64,000 bases of DNA from Nissolia schottii (taxonomy: Eukaryota; Streptophyta; Magnoliopsida; Fabales; Fabaceae), in contig QANU01074086.1 of the NCBI GenBank assembly GCA_003254905.1, forward strand, positions 1-64,000, read 5' to 3'. A program made the translations under genes and the position numbers. Below are positions 45,715 through 56,962 of this stretch, piece by piece; the first letter of the stretch is position 1; each line of letters opens with the position of its first letter. The notes below the pieces were generated by a model that was given only the letters and a program-made list of their open reading frames with translations, did not search any database and had not been told where the DNA came from.

Positions 45715-46431
45715 TAACAATCATGGATAATGAAAAACGGCTGTGTAACAGAAGACATGTGTCCATTCGTAGGAAAAAGGCAAAGACTTACTATTAACAA
45801 ATAGGTATTAATTTTTGTCATTCCATTTTATTCTATTTTCATGACTTCTTAAAATTAATGTAAAATTAATTATGCAGTATCTCTATGATAATTGTGTAAT
45901 ATATCTTGTATACTTTTTCCAACAGCCAAAATACCGCCTTAATACATTTAAGGAAATTGAGAGCATGAATATGAAAATAGAGGTGGATCAACATCCAATA
46001 GCTGCTGTAATCATAGCCACATCTGACCTAAATGATTTGCAAGTAGGACGTATGACATTTGCATTTATATAAATAATTTCTTATGGTGCGTGAACTTATA
46101 TAAAAATATTTTAATCGCGAGTTTCATCTATTTTGTATTGTTTTGCAGGATGAGATTTATTCTGGTCCAAAAAATTTGAAAGGTTATAAAGAAGGTATCC
46201 TACATACGGTACTTATGGTAGGGTACGGTAAGCTAATAATAGGCAACAAAAGGAGAAGAAAAATACCGGATCATAAAAAACTCATGGGGTGAAGGTTGGT
46301 CGGATCATGGCTATGGACGGATCACCCAGAGACCTTATCTTTTTAAGGAGATTATTAATGGTAATGAAGTGAAACGCCAGATTAACCTATTGGAGGCTAC
46401 TCATGTAACCATAAAAGTAGGTCCCTTTTGA
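45715..46431 (+). pseudogene. Papain-like (C1A) cysteine protease remnant, 3' exons
   Basis: Three exon remnants are readable: about 45736-45803 (GCVTEDMCPFVGKRQ), 45926-46042 (IEVDQHPIAAVIIATSDLND, between a CAACAG acceptor and a GTAGGA donor) and 46149-46431. The last holds the catalytic histidine region (HTVLMVGYG) and, after one frame change, the catalytic asparagine region (YRIIKNSWGEGWSDHGYGRI). The propeptide and the active-site cysteine half are missing; the CACTA terminus sits immediately upstream, so the 5' part may have been displaced by that element. The frame change between the His and Asn regions and the missing 5' half make this a pseudogene of a host gene. Confidence 0.82.
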
Positions 46432-46601
46432 TGTCTAACCCATACAAGACAACATATATTAGTTTTAGAAATTTCCAAGAATGATATTGATTTCTTGATC
46501 CTGACCTTGTAGGACAGTATACAGAGAGTTTTTAGTACCTAATATTTTGATAATCATCCTCAACTTTCAATTATTTTACATTTCTCAACACAACCTGTGG
46601 A

Positions 46602-46713
46602 GTTCATTTATCATTTGTTACTATTTGGCTAGGTAACTCATTCATTTATCATTGTTACTATTTGGCTAGGTAACTCATTCATTTATCATTGTTACTATTT
46701 GGCTAGGTAACTC
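46602..46713. repeat. Tandem repeat, three units of 37-38 bp
   Basis: Three near-identical head-to-tail units containing CATTGTTACTATTTGGCTAG and GTAACTCATTCATTTAT. Non-coding; it lies just past the protease remnant. Confidence 0.9.
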
Positions 46714-47665
46714 ATGCTTTGCTCATGATCCGCGGATTGAATGAAAAGAAAGCTCTTTACATGACAGGTGACCCCGCTCACTATATTTGCAGGGCTTAAT
46801 TAATATCATCTAAAAGTTGAAGCTTTGCAATAACATAAATCACCAGAAGATCTCAACTGCATAATAATATCAGGTCCATGCATGGAACAGAATTCATAAA
46901 ACAAAAGGGAACTAGATTAAAACAAGTCATAAGCTTCTACACAGTATCACCGTAAGTCATGGCTTTCAACCCCAAAAGTAACCCAGCATATAATAACATA
47001 ACATTGTCTGCAACGCAAACAACCAGTTGGAAACAAACTTTTAAATCTATTATAAACCACAACAATGACATGTTTCAATACCATTACATTTCTAATTTAT
47101 CATTTGTCGACAGTTATGAGCAAGGAAGAAGATCAACTAAAATAAAATCAGATATCCTGAAGACACACACCACATAAACATCACAAGAAGCTACAATAAA
47201 ATCTAAACAAAATAGGTAAAGAGATGAAGTAGCAATATCAACAGTAATTTGATAATTTAACAAAAGGTAGTACCAATATTGTGACATGAAGTGGATTAAT
47301 ATCAAGCGCAAGGCAGCATTGAAATGCATATAGATACAGCCAGGTTCATACATGTGCGTATTTATGTGTGTATGTGTTTGAGATAAAGGAGTTAATCACG
47401 GCAGTTGAATCTTGAATTAAGAAACAAAATGAAAAGTTGAATGAAGATTGTGTGCTATGATCTTGATGGTCATTGCTATAAATGATTTTTGGGTGAGATA
47501 GGGGACTCAATAACTTGCCCTGCAATTGTACCCATTTCTTGAGTGATTCCAAGGGAGGGTTATTGGCAATTAGTCATAACCAGATATCAACAATACAGGA
47601 TTATTTCTTCTTCTATCTGAAGAGCAAACACAATGAGAGCATATTGAAAACAACCTAGGCAAAAC
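46714..47665. other. Intergenic; 3' flank of the cystatin-like gene
   Basis: No supported gene. The part nearest 47665 is probably 3'-UTR of the minus-strand cystatin-like gene. Confidence 0.35.
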
Positions 47666-48229
47666 TCATATGATGATCTCGCAAAACTTGACTTCTGGTT
47701 CAAGGTTGTGGATTTTCTTCCATACTTTGGCGCGAAAGGTGTGGGATGTGTTGCCAGAGACTGCAGCAAAGGTGATGTAGAACATGGTGCCCTTAACACA
47801 TTGATGAGTGGCCTTGACAAGCCGATCAAACTGGAAAGCCACATTCTACAAAATAAGCAAATAAGATTAGCAGGTTTGAATCAAACTTAAAAAAAATCAC
47901 ATCACACAGAGAAGGCATGTTCATAATACGTTCTGCTCATTATAGAGTTGCAAAGCTCGTTTGGACAAGTCGATCATTGTGTGCTCTTGTGTTCCGTCGA
48001 TGCTAATTGGCACAATTCCACCTTGTAGCGTACCTCCAAAGCGCCCAACGTCAAATCCCTAAATAATTATTAATATTATGTCTCATATGGTATGATATGC
48101 TGAAAAGAGAAAGCGATAGGGTTACAGGGCACGCGGAAGCACCTTACTCTGGACGACCTGCTTCTGATATTGGGCGGCTTCGTAAAGCTCATACTCATCG
48201 ATCGAGGTCCTCCTCTTCTTCGTAATCAT
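47666..48229 (-). CDS. Cystatin-like cysteine protease inhibitor, three exons
   Basis: Minus-strand gene with exons 48229-48143, 48058-47930 and 47845-47666, all phase 0, giving 131 residues. The cystatin fold is supported by the helix-like LSKRALQLYNEQN (compare the phytocystatin LARFAVxEHN element), then KATHQCVKGTMFYITFAA with the inhibitory-loop signature QxVxG (QCVKG), then the strand AKVWKKIHNLEP. Cystatins block papain-type proteases by inserting that loop into the active-site cleft. There is no signal peptide; the N-terminus from ATG 48229 is basic (MITKKRRTSIDEYELYEAAQ). An overlapping frame over the same exon encodes a very acidic stretch (DEEEDDYEEEEDLD) ending at a TGA, so the real N-terminus, or an ancestral frame, may differ. 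Splice sites: GTGCTT donor, TTTAG acceptor, GTATTA donor, TTGTAG acceptor. Confidence 0.75.
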
Positions 48230-49339
48230 CCTCCTCCTCGTCAGAGAGAATTGTGAGACCCAATGTGATTTCTCTCCCTTTCCCCTCTTGAATCGCAAAC
48301 TCACATTCTCAATTATCCCTCAGCTGCTGGATCCGATCCCAATGTTAAATATTATCAAACAGAGTTTATGGTAAATCTAGGTCATTAATAATAGCCCGGA
48401 TTTGATCATTATTATCAATGCATTGTAATTTTTTATATCTTAATATCAATTAAATGATTTCTTAAACGGTGTCTTTTGTCAAAAATATCAATAAAAATAG
48501 ACGGAATGAGTATTTATGAATTTTTGTATATATAAATAGCATGGAAAATATAACAATAAAGATATGAATTGAGTCTTAAAATTTAATGCATAATAATAAT
48601 AATAAATAAATAAATAAATAATCATGGTAAGCTATAGGAAAACCCTTTTAAATAACCAATGTTTTATAAACAAATTATAGGAAAACCCTTTTAAAATAAT
48701 AAATAAACTAAACGCGTGTCTCTATAAAATCCTTAGATAAAATCATAATTAAAATACAATATTAAATAATTGAAAATACGTAACACATTGTCCGTAGTTC
48801 ACTAGAGCGCTACTAACTGACATAAAAATAAACTAACTAAACAACTAAAACTAAGAATAATTTCATGGAAACGTGCAGTTCATCAAAGGAACGTTGCTGA
48901 CTACTGAAGGAGAGGAATCTTATCCCGGTCGTGGCCTACAACTGAAACAAATAGATGCTGGCGTAAGTCATCATCTAAGTGAGTGGGTTCACGACCACAT
49001 GGGACAATTCATAAACATGGCACATAAAATGCATTACATAATATATATCATAAGTTAAAACATGCATAATAATAATTTATAATGAAACATAATCTCTTTT
49101 CTAAAACATAATCATTAAACCAATGAAGATATCTAGATAGACGGATTCCAAGCATTATGGTCTAGCTTTAATACATTGCCCAAGTACCTAGGCCTTAATA
49201 GCTGGTGTACTCTATCCGAATCCATAGATTCTTGATAGTTAGTTCAAAGCACCACCTAAGTACCTAGGTCCTGATAGCTAATGGTAATCTGATCTATCCG
49301 AGTTCATTCCTGATAGTTAGTTCTGATTTTGATTATAAT
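48230..49339. other. Intergenic, AT-rich
   Basis: Upstream region of the cystatin-like gene, then AT-rich DNA with (AAT)n/(AAAT)n tracts near 48590-48620. No supported gene. Confidence 0.35.
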
Positions 49340-50555
49340 GGTACCAAGGGTCAACGTAGACAATCACTAACTTAAAGTTCTATCATAAATATAACATCCT
49401 TAAAAACATTTCTAAAACATAATAATTGATAACTGAATTGAAGTATTTCCTCCTAGGGTTTTATGCAACATACACATACATCATGCTCATCTTTATGCGT
49501 AAATAAATAAAATGGTCTCATGTCTTTCTAAAATAATTTTCATGAATTCTAAAATATTTTCATAAATATTTTCTATGAATAAAGACATAAATAATTCCTA
49601 AAATAAAAAGACATAATTAACTGATCATAAAGAGCTAAATGAAATTTTAAAACATGCATAAAAATATTTCTAAAAATAATACTAATGACAACATATGCCG
49701 TGATCAAATGTCACCCACCTGGAAATGACTGACGACTAAGGAGCATTGACACCGGGAGCTCTTGACACCCTATATGGGGGCACTACTTCCCCACAAGCAA
49801 AAGAAAATAAAATATAGGGTTGAGAGAAAGTTCATGCTCAAAGCACAACCTTCAGAGCTCTCTGAGTGAATTAACAAGTAAAAACATTTAGGGGAAGCTT
49901 TTATTGATAGGAAAAACTGACTCACCAGCCAAGTCATAGATGTCGAGCCGTTGCAACACTCGACGGGTGCTGCAACGCTCAACATCGCTCGTGCACTGTA
50001 GCGCACTAGGACCACTACAATGACCCTCTGGTTTTTTTTCTATGGGTTGTTACGAGGTGAATGAGTTGTTGCTCATAATTTATTTTAGTCATTATATTAT
50101 GTTCATATTTTATGAGCATGATTTAGTTTTAGTGTTTTTGACGTTTTAGAAAAAAAAAATAAAGATTTTTTTATAGAAAAATTAATTTTTTTTTATGAAG
50201 AGACGTTTTTAGAAAATAAGAATTTATGAAAAGATTGTTTTAGGAAAGTATTTATGAAATTGTATTACTAAAACCTTTTACGAAACTTAGATTTATCTTT
50301 GTGAATGTTCATGAAATTATTTACAAAATAATTACTAAAAGATTTAAAAAATCAAGAAAAACCATTTTAGAACCACCATGGGACCATTGTTTAATTGTAT
50401 AAAGATCATCATGTTACATGTGTATGTTCGTGGATTTCGAATGTTATGATCATGTCAATTATTTCGGTTATCAATTATCATGTTCATGTTATTATTTTCA
50501 TGGGAATTAGATTTAGATAGAACTGTAAGTCAGCAATAACCTACGGTAACCCTAC
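49340..50555. repeat. Long imperfect inverted repeat around a ~500-bp spacer
   Basis: The left arm (about 49340-49690) and right arm (about 50180-50555) are inverted copies. Anchors in order: AGGGTCAACGTAGACAATCA / inverted AGGGTTACCGTAGGTTATTG; ACTTAAAGTTCTATC / ACTTACAGTTCTATC; ATAATTGATAACTGAA / ATAATTGATAACCGAA; AACATACACATAC / AACATACACATG; CTCATCTTTATGCGTAAAT / GATGATCTTTATACAATTAA. Identity is moderate with many indels. The spacer contains GC-richer words (CGAGCCGTTGCAACACTCGA). No coding region recognised; class unknown. Confidence 0.6.
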
Positions 50556-50592
50556 ACCGCCTCCTACATCAATTTATCAACATCTTCAAACA

Positions 50593-51546
50593 ATGGGAGG
50601 CTGTGCTAGCAGACCCAAGGATCTTGACTTGAAGGAAGAGGATGCCCCAATTGAGGTTCCTGCACCAAATAAGCCCTAGGCAGAGGCTGTCCTGATCAGG
50701 TTCTTTATTCTTTCATTTTTTTTCTTTTCAATTTCATATATCTCAAAAAACCTTGAATTTTATAGTATGTTTGATTTTTTTTTTTCTTTTCTTTTCATAC
50801 TCACTTTATGTATTTTTGTTGTTAATTACAAAAATATCATGAAAATAACTTGTTTTTTATTTACTTTATAAAAATTCAAAAATTGAAAATCGTCTGAAAA
50901 TAAGATAGTACTTTAATAGTTGTCAACAAAAAACATATTGCTAGGAAATTAAATAAAATAGGAGAGAAAATTTTTGAATACACTCCAAGTCAGAAAAAAA
51001 GGTATTTTTATGTATTATTTAGTGTTCAACATATTAGCTCAGCAACACATTGTTATCTACTATTTTCTATTTTAATTATGTATTATATGCAAAAACTGAA
51101 GTGTCAAATATATTAATATGATATATTATTTTTCTCTCTTTGTCTAAGTAACTTTGTACTGAACCATTCATCCCTCAATACATCAACAAATACATTAAAT
51201 GGGTAAGAGAAGCGAGAGACAATAATAACTCACAAAATTGATGTGTTTAGTGCTCGTGTAAGAATTTCTCGTTAAATATATTAACTAATGTAAGAAAACA
51301 CTATTTTCTTCGCTCGGAGCAACTAAGAATTTCTTTCTGAAAAAACCAAAAGCCTCATTTGTCTTGTGATGTTGGTTCTAAAAGTCTTGTGTGCAGGAGG
51401 AAACCAAGGAAGGAGGTGAGACTGAGAAGAAAGAGGAACCTTTGATAGAAGTCTCTGAGCCAAAAGAGGAGAAGAAGCTAGAAGAAGAGCCCTCTAAGCC
51501 CGCTGAACTGCTGCTGCTGAGATCAAGGAGCCAGCTTGAAAGTTAA
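50593..51546 (+). pseudogene. Small N-myristoylated-type acidic protein gene, broken
   Basis: Exon 1 (50593 to about 50699) begins MGGCASRPKDLDLKEEDAPI, with Gly2 and Cys4 as expected for N-myristoylation and palmitoylation, and continues into a Pro/Glu-rich segment. An in-frame TAG stands at about 50677-50679, and a one-base loss near the exon end puts the CAG/GTTC donor out of phase with exon 2. Exon 2 (51397-51546, after TGTGTGCAG) is Glu/Lys-rich (EETKEGGETEKKEEPLIEV) and ends at TAA. An AATAAA signal follows near 51666. It resembles short plant plasma-membrane-anchored acidic proteins of unknown function. The stop and frame loss suggest a pseudogene, though a short exon-1 product is conceivable. 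Confidence 0.6.
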
Positions 51547-52375
51547 ATACAGATATACAACAACACCAAAGCCTTTTAAATCTAAGTGAACTTTGACAGA
51601 TACTAGACCTCTTAATTGTTTCTCGTAATAGCTTGTAATTTTACACACTAATATTTTGTTATGAACAATAAAATTTTTCGTGTATAACATTCAAGATTTT
51701 ATTTTGTGCACCATAAACTAAGTCGTTTTGTGGAAAATATCTATCTATTTATCTATTAATATTACAAAGATGGATAATCTCAACTCTCAAGCGCAGATTA
51801 AAAAAACCAGTTACTCACGTGTTCACACTTGCAAGACAAAGAACCAGAAATCGTACACGTGTTGCACAATTAGGTGCCCAAACCTGAAGTGTATTCACAC
51901 CAGAACTTTAAAATTAAAAATATTTCATAATAACTAGAGAAGTTGCTTTTTTGAAGTAACATTCACCCATTTGCAGAGAACCTACGGTGATTTACTTTCA
52001 TGCACAGTACCTATGCACTAGCAGCAATGTGAGCCACTTTACAACATTTGTCAGACTAATTTGACAATAGGATCATTTAAAAGCTATAAGGATTGATACT
52101 TTACGTGAATCTTGAAACGTGGTTTACATTTTACCCTTTTTTTACTGGTAATTTGTATTCAATTCAAATTTCATTGTGTTCAATTCATCACTTCATGATT
52201 CGAACAGAGCATAGGAGAGTTAAATGACTTTATGTGGTTTCAAAATTTGCCTCCATGTCTGACATTCTGCTGCAATTTATATACGTGCAACATGGATATA
52301 ACCTTACACTTTGAAGACAAAATGCATGGTTTAGATTTTAGTGGTGTAGCTGCAGAATAAGTAAAATATTTTTTA
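51547..52375. other. Intergenic, no supported gene
   Basis: AT-rich spacer with short accidental ORFs only, up to the ACGT-family MITE. Confidence 0.35.
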
Positions 52376-52630
52376 ATGGGAACCGGGTCGGATCCAAACT
52401 TCGGGTCGGATCATGGGTTAAAAAAGTCCAGCCCCAAGGGGGGGTTATGCCACGTGGCACTGACATGACATGCCACGTCAGCGTCGTTAACTGCTGTGTC
52501 ACCAACCGTCAACCTCAGCCATCCAGAAGAACCAAAACCAAACTTCCAAATTTTACAGGGACTAAAAATTTTGCTGAGGGACTAAAACCAAACTTTTCAA
52601 TTTTACAATGGGCCTAAAACTTAATTAACC
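52376..52630. mobile_element. ACGT-rich MITE family, third copy, inverted
   Basis: The reverse orientation of the 30603 element. It opens with GGGTCGGATCC-like words, has the core ATGCCACGTGGCACTGACAT and GCCACGTCAGCGTCGTTAAC, then the TTACAGGGACTAAAA arms, and ends TTAATTAACC. It lies about 300 bp from the stop codon of the UNC93-like gene. Confidence 0.7.
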
Positions 52631-52922
52631 TTTTTTAAATTAGAAGTCAATTTAAATTGACTTCTATTAAAATCGACTCCCTTAATATACAAAAGTGTTT
52701 ATTTTGGAAACAACTTTAAAAACAATTTATCATGGGATATGGTTATTTTATTTATTTTATTTTTGAAAAAAATCCATATATACTAATGAGTTCCACTTCC
52801 ACTTACCCAGATGGATTTTTAAGTTTTATGTCTTCAACAACGAGCATAATGCCAAAATTAAAGACCATAAGAAGAAGACAAAGTTGCAATTGATTTTCTT
52901 AGACAAAGGGATATTAATATTA

Positions 52923-55520
52923 TTATTGGGTAATGTTATTGTCAGATGATAATACAGAGAACTTTTTGTTGTTTTCTTCTTCAGCATTATTGTCATCTTT
53001 CACAGCCAACATGACCAGAGCCAAAAGCAAAGGATGGCTTATAGTAGTGAGTGCCCAATTCACAATCAACTGAGACATGAAAGAAACTTTGTGTGCATCA
53101 ACTTGCCAAGCAGCTGCAGATCCTGCACTTTGTATTCCTTTATAGAACCCACTGTACCTGCACAATAGCAATAATATAGTTTGGTTATGGTACTGGTACC
53201 CCTAATCGTGACCAACAAACATCACTAATAATTAACTATCTCCTTTCCTTTCATTGACCAAAAGCTGATGAATCAAGTACAAATAGCAGGAAGAAATTGA
53301 GGAAATAACTATATATGATGTTTAAGAGGTAAACCATCAAATTAGTCCTCGAAGTTGGCAACTGACTTCAAATTTGTCCTCAAGTTTTGAAACCCCTCTC
53401 AAGGTCGTTGAAGTTGACAAAAGTCGGTTAAATCTGTTCTTTAACATCAATTGCGTTGGTCTCTCCCAAGGACTAATTTGATTAACCTTTGACAACTTTG
53501 GAAGCCTTAGAGGGGGTTTCAGAGTGATAGGGATGAATTTAAAGTCGGTGACCAACTTTAGTGACTAATTTGATAGTTTACTCGAAATTTAAGTAAGTTT
53601 TCTGGTTCGAGTCTCATGGATTCAAAATAAATAAATAGTGCTGAGAGAGTCTTATAGCATGACTTGACTTGAGCTAGATTAATCAAATTTTGAATAGTGG
53701 TGATTTATTTTTAAAAAAAAAAAAAAAAACTAAACAAGAGAGATTATGCTTTGCATGAATTACCTGCTAAGAACCTCAGAATCATCAGCCAGGGCTCCAA
53801 TAACCCAGTACACCATGCTTTGGAAGATTGCATCTAGCAACCCAAAACTAAAATACAAGACAAATGGCCCATAAAAGCTAGACCCTGAGTCCTTAAAATC
53901 CAACTTCTCAGGCAAATCATTTGAAGCGTACCTAAGCTGATTAACAAGCCCGCCAACCCATATGGCAGAACCCAAAACAGCAACCACCCCAATCCCCACA
54001 AACCCCCTCTTCCTTCTGCTCTTGAAGCTGAAATCCATTATGTACCCAATCCCAAATGACCCCAGCATCTGTGCTCCCCAGTAGAACACATTGTTCAAAC
54101 CCCTAGTCCTCAAGTTGAACAGCACCCCATTGACATTGTTGAACTGGTAGGTGTAGAAGAAGTTGCTGGACCATGCAGCAGGGACTAAGAGAAGCATCTT
54201 CCAATCAGTGAACAACCTGAGAATTTCCTTCACCTCAGTGGACACATTGGAGTACCTGATGTTGGTGCACCTGGTCCCATCATCACGCACAACCTATGAA
54301 AAGTAACTTATAACTAATTACAAAACTTGAATTTCCATCTCGAAGTTTTCACATAACACAACTCTAAAGATGATATGCTGAAGATATAAATGCAGAACCA
54401 TCACATGAGTATTGAAACAGGATACGAGTATAATACTACGAGTATGTCATCAATTTTAAAGTATTTGTGTAATATAGCGCACAACCTTGCTAGCCGGCAA
54501 GATGGCCAATGACAAGAGTGCCCCCAAAGACATAAAACACATGAAGCCTATGTAGGTTCCATCATTGACAGAAGCAGCTTCACTTCTATTGTAATTCAAA
54601 ACGAAGGGAATTAGGCCACCAATGACACCCCCCATGTTGAAGATGCCCCAGAAAATGGAGATATAAGTCCCTTTCCTGTTTGATGGAGGGTAAGATGTCA
54701 TGATTGCACCCTGAGCAGCCCAAACCAGACCCGCGCCAACACCAAGTAGTGCACCAGAGATAATTGCAAAGGCTTGGTGCCTGTAGTGGTTGTAGTAAAG
54801 TAAGGAACCTGCATAGATGACATATGTGGAGCAACCTGCACCAGAGACATGTCGTTCTAAGAAGTGCAGAAATCAGCATAAAAATTAGTCCGAGACATGT
54901 TTATGAGACAAACAATTTTAGGTGAGTAAACATTCACATCCATCCTTGAGTTGTCAACATCGATCAAACCCGTCACTAGGTTGCAAAAATGGTCAAAAGT
55001 CAGGTCAATCTCTGAGATTTCGTTAAAGATTAGTCTCTCCAAGAGATTAACTTGATCGACTTTTGGGAATTTTAAGAATTAAGTTGGTTTTGTGTCTGTC
55101 CTAGAATTAGCTTAAACATTATTCGAGAAAAGGACAATTCTAAGATATTTTGTAATCTCTGTCCCTTAATTTAAACATGTTTCTTTCGCTAAACTCTTCT
55201 ATCCTACGTCAAAAACTAAAAGCTAACCCACGTAAAAATGAACAACAGAACTCGCCTGCGAAGAGGGTGAGGTGGGGTCCGAGGATGTTGTAGATGCCAC
55301 CGCCGAGGATGCCGAAGATGGCGAAGGCGGTGTAAAGCGCGGTGAGGGAGTTGTTGGCGGCGGTGTGATCGACTTGGCCGCCGCCACCCATGCCGGAGAG
55401 GGCGTTGAACATGCCGGGGCAGCAGAAGCAGACGAGGCCAATGAGGACAACCTGAACAAACGGCGAATTGCACCTGAAAAAAGTAGGAGTTGTGGTGTTT
55501 CGTGGTGTCTCTGTACCCAT
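52923..55520 (-). CDS. UNC93-like major facilitator membrane protein, four exons
   Basis: Exons 55520-55256, 54835-54486, 54293-53764 and 53157-52923 give 459 residues, the usual size of the plant UNC93-like protein 1 group (MFS fold, DUF895). About ten to eleven hydrophobic helices are visible. Markers include FCCPGMFNALSGMGGGGQVD, SIFWGIFNMGGVIGGLIPF, then QFNNVNGVLFNLRTRGLNN and MDFSFKSRRKRGF in exon 3. Plant members sit in plasma or internal membranes and have been linked to potassium and ABA responses; the transported substrate is unproven. The frame is continuous across all three introns. Intron 1 begins with GC (GCAG/GCGAGT) instead of GT and ends in TGCAG. Intron 3 carries a small MITE (53330-53580). 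ATG 55520 is followed by a hydrophilic start and the first helix. Confidence 0.93.
53330..53580. mobile_element. MITE with ~65-bp inverted ends, in intron 3 of the UNC93-like gene
   Basis: The left end TAAACCATCAAATTAGTCCT is answered by AGTGACTAATTTGATAGTTTA at the right. Pairing continues through AAAGTTGGNCACCGAC-like and GAAACCCC blocks over roughly 65 bp. A more decayed relative may lie in intron 1 near 54925-55100 (CATCCTTGAGTTGTCAACATC). No clear target duplication was seen. Confidence 0.7.
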
Positions 55521-56323
55521 TTCCTTCTTTTTACAATGAAGGAATTGAAATTTTTTGGTGTTGTTGCTACCAGAGATCTGGGACTCTCTCTTTTTTTGTT
55601 TTTGTGTTAATGTGTTTTTTGTTTTGTTTTTGTGTGTGAGAAAAATACAGAATTGGGGATCAGATTCTATGACAATATTGAGGAATGAGGATGGTGGTGG
55701 TGGTGGGAATTTATGAAGGATGAGGAGTGAGTGTGAAACCGAGACATGACAGATGCAGTTTTTGAATTGGGACTAAATTGTGCACTTATGGTGACATTTA
55801 AGAGGGGAATTAATATAAGGAAGACGGAAGGGGGGTGGGAATGGGCTAGGCCGGACCCTTAATAAGTCAGACCTATTTTATAAATTATTGGTTTGGGCTT
55901 AGCCTGTTAATTGTTATAGGTTTTTTTTAGATCTTGTCTGACTTGTTTGGGAGGCCTGGCCTGAAGCCTGAAATGCCTGGTATTTTTTTTAACAAAACAT
56001 ATAAAAATGTATTTTAAGTTATATTCAAACATTCTTAAAATTATAAAAGTACCTTTTATTATAAAAAGAAATATTTTAAAGAAAACACAACGCAAACAAA
56101 CCCTTAATGTTTGCCCAGTAGATCTTGCTGCTTTACGTCACTAGATAATTAGAGAATTTAATGTTTGCCCTGTTTCTCTAAGCAACATCCACCTCTCTTA
56201 AATTTTCCTCTATTTGGTTTCCTTTATCACAAACTCATATTTGTGGCTCTCTACAGTTTTTTTTAACATATACAAAAGGTACCCACATACATACACAGAT
56301 CTAAGAGAAATTAGAAGGTGAAA
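55521..56323. other. Upstream region of the UNC93-like gene with a GGCC-rich repeat end
   Basis: Leader and promoter of the minus-strand gene up to about 55800. At 55838-55990 lies a block of GGGCTAGGCCGGACCC, TTGGGCTTAGCC and GAGGCCTGGCCTGAAGCC words, the type of sequence found at ends of a common plant hAT-like non-autonomous repeat. A matching inverted block occurs at 57075-57185. Confidence 0.4.
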
Positions 56324-56859
56324 TTAGAAGTACCTTGTTGTGTGGTTAAACAGAGACGCCGTGAGGGAGCGAGGGGTCGCCGGAGAACACAGCAACAACA
56401 ACAGTCGGACCACCACAAAAGCAAAACGGTGTCGTTTCGCTGATCTCTCTGTTCTCATTAATAGAGACAAAACGGTGCCGTTTCGCGAAAATGACGTCGT
56501 TGCATGGCTATTCTCCGCCAGCAACTCCTCCCCTGTTCTCTGCTGCTGCTGCTGTTGTTTCTGCGAGAGCTTCTCGTAGAGAGGCTCCACTTTCTTCAAG
56601 TACTTCCTGATTACATCTCTTGCAGTGGCGCTCATTCGCTTCACGGAGGAAGCAGGCACGTGCGGGTGCTCTGCTTCACGAGCTTTGTTGTTGTTGGTGG
56701 TGTCCTTGCGAAAAACAGAGGAGAATCTGGAGAAGGAGAAGTACTTGGTGTGGGGCTTCTTGAATTGGTGGTGGAGGTTGGCGGAGGAGGGGTTAGTGTT
56801 GTGGAGGCGCTTGAACTAGTCGTCCTCGGTGGTGGTTTATGAATTGTGATGTGAGGCAA
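56324..56859 (-). pseudogene. BKI1/MAKR-like (BRI1 kinase inhibitor) gene remnant
   Basis: One minus-strand frame (open 56815-56324) reads FKKPHTKYFSFSRFSSVFRK and then SSVKRMSATARDVIRKYLKK followed by VEPLYEKLSQKQQQQQQ. These are the conserved C-terminal blocks of BKI1 and membrane-associated kinase regulators, which bind BRI1 at the plasma membrane and hold back brassinosteroid signalling. Beyond the Gln run the frame continues into unrelated sequence, and upstream it meets a TAG while a neighbouring frame encodes a Pro/Ser/Thr-rich stretch. Both the normal N-terminus and the C-terminal peptide are missing, so this is a fragment. Confidence 0.6.
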
Positions 56860-56962
56860 AGAGAATAAGAGGTGAAAAGCAGCAGTTTAGGGTTAGTTTA
56901 AAAAGCAAAATTAAAATAACATAATTATATTAATAAATATAATTGCATATAATATCACAAAA

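Noticed and set aside
55208-55473. Alternative minus-strand frames rich in Arg/His and Pro/Ser over UNC93-like exon 1
   Set aside because: Shadows of the GC-rich first exon with no family likeness.
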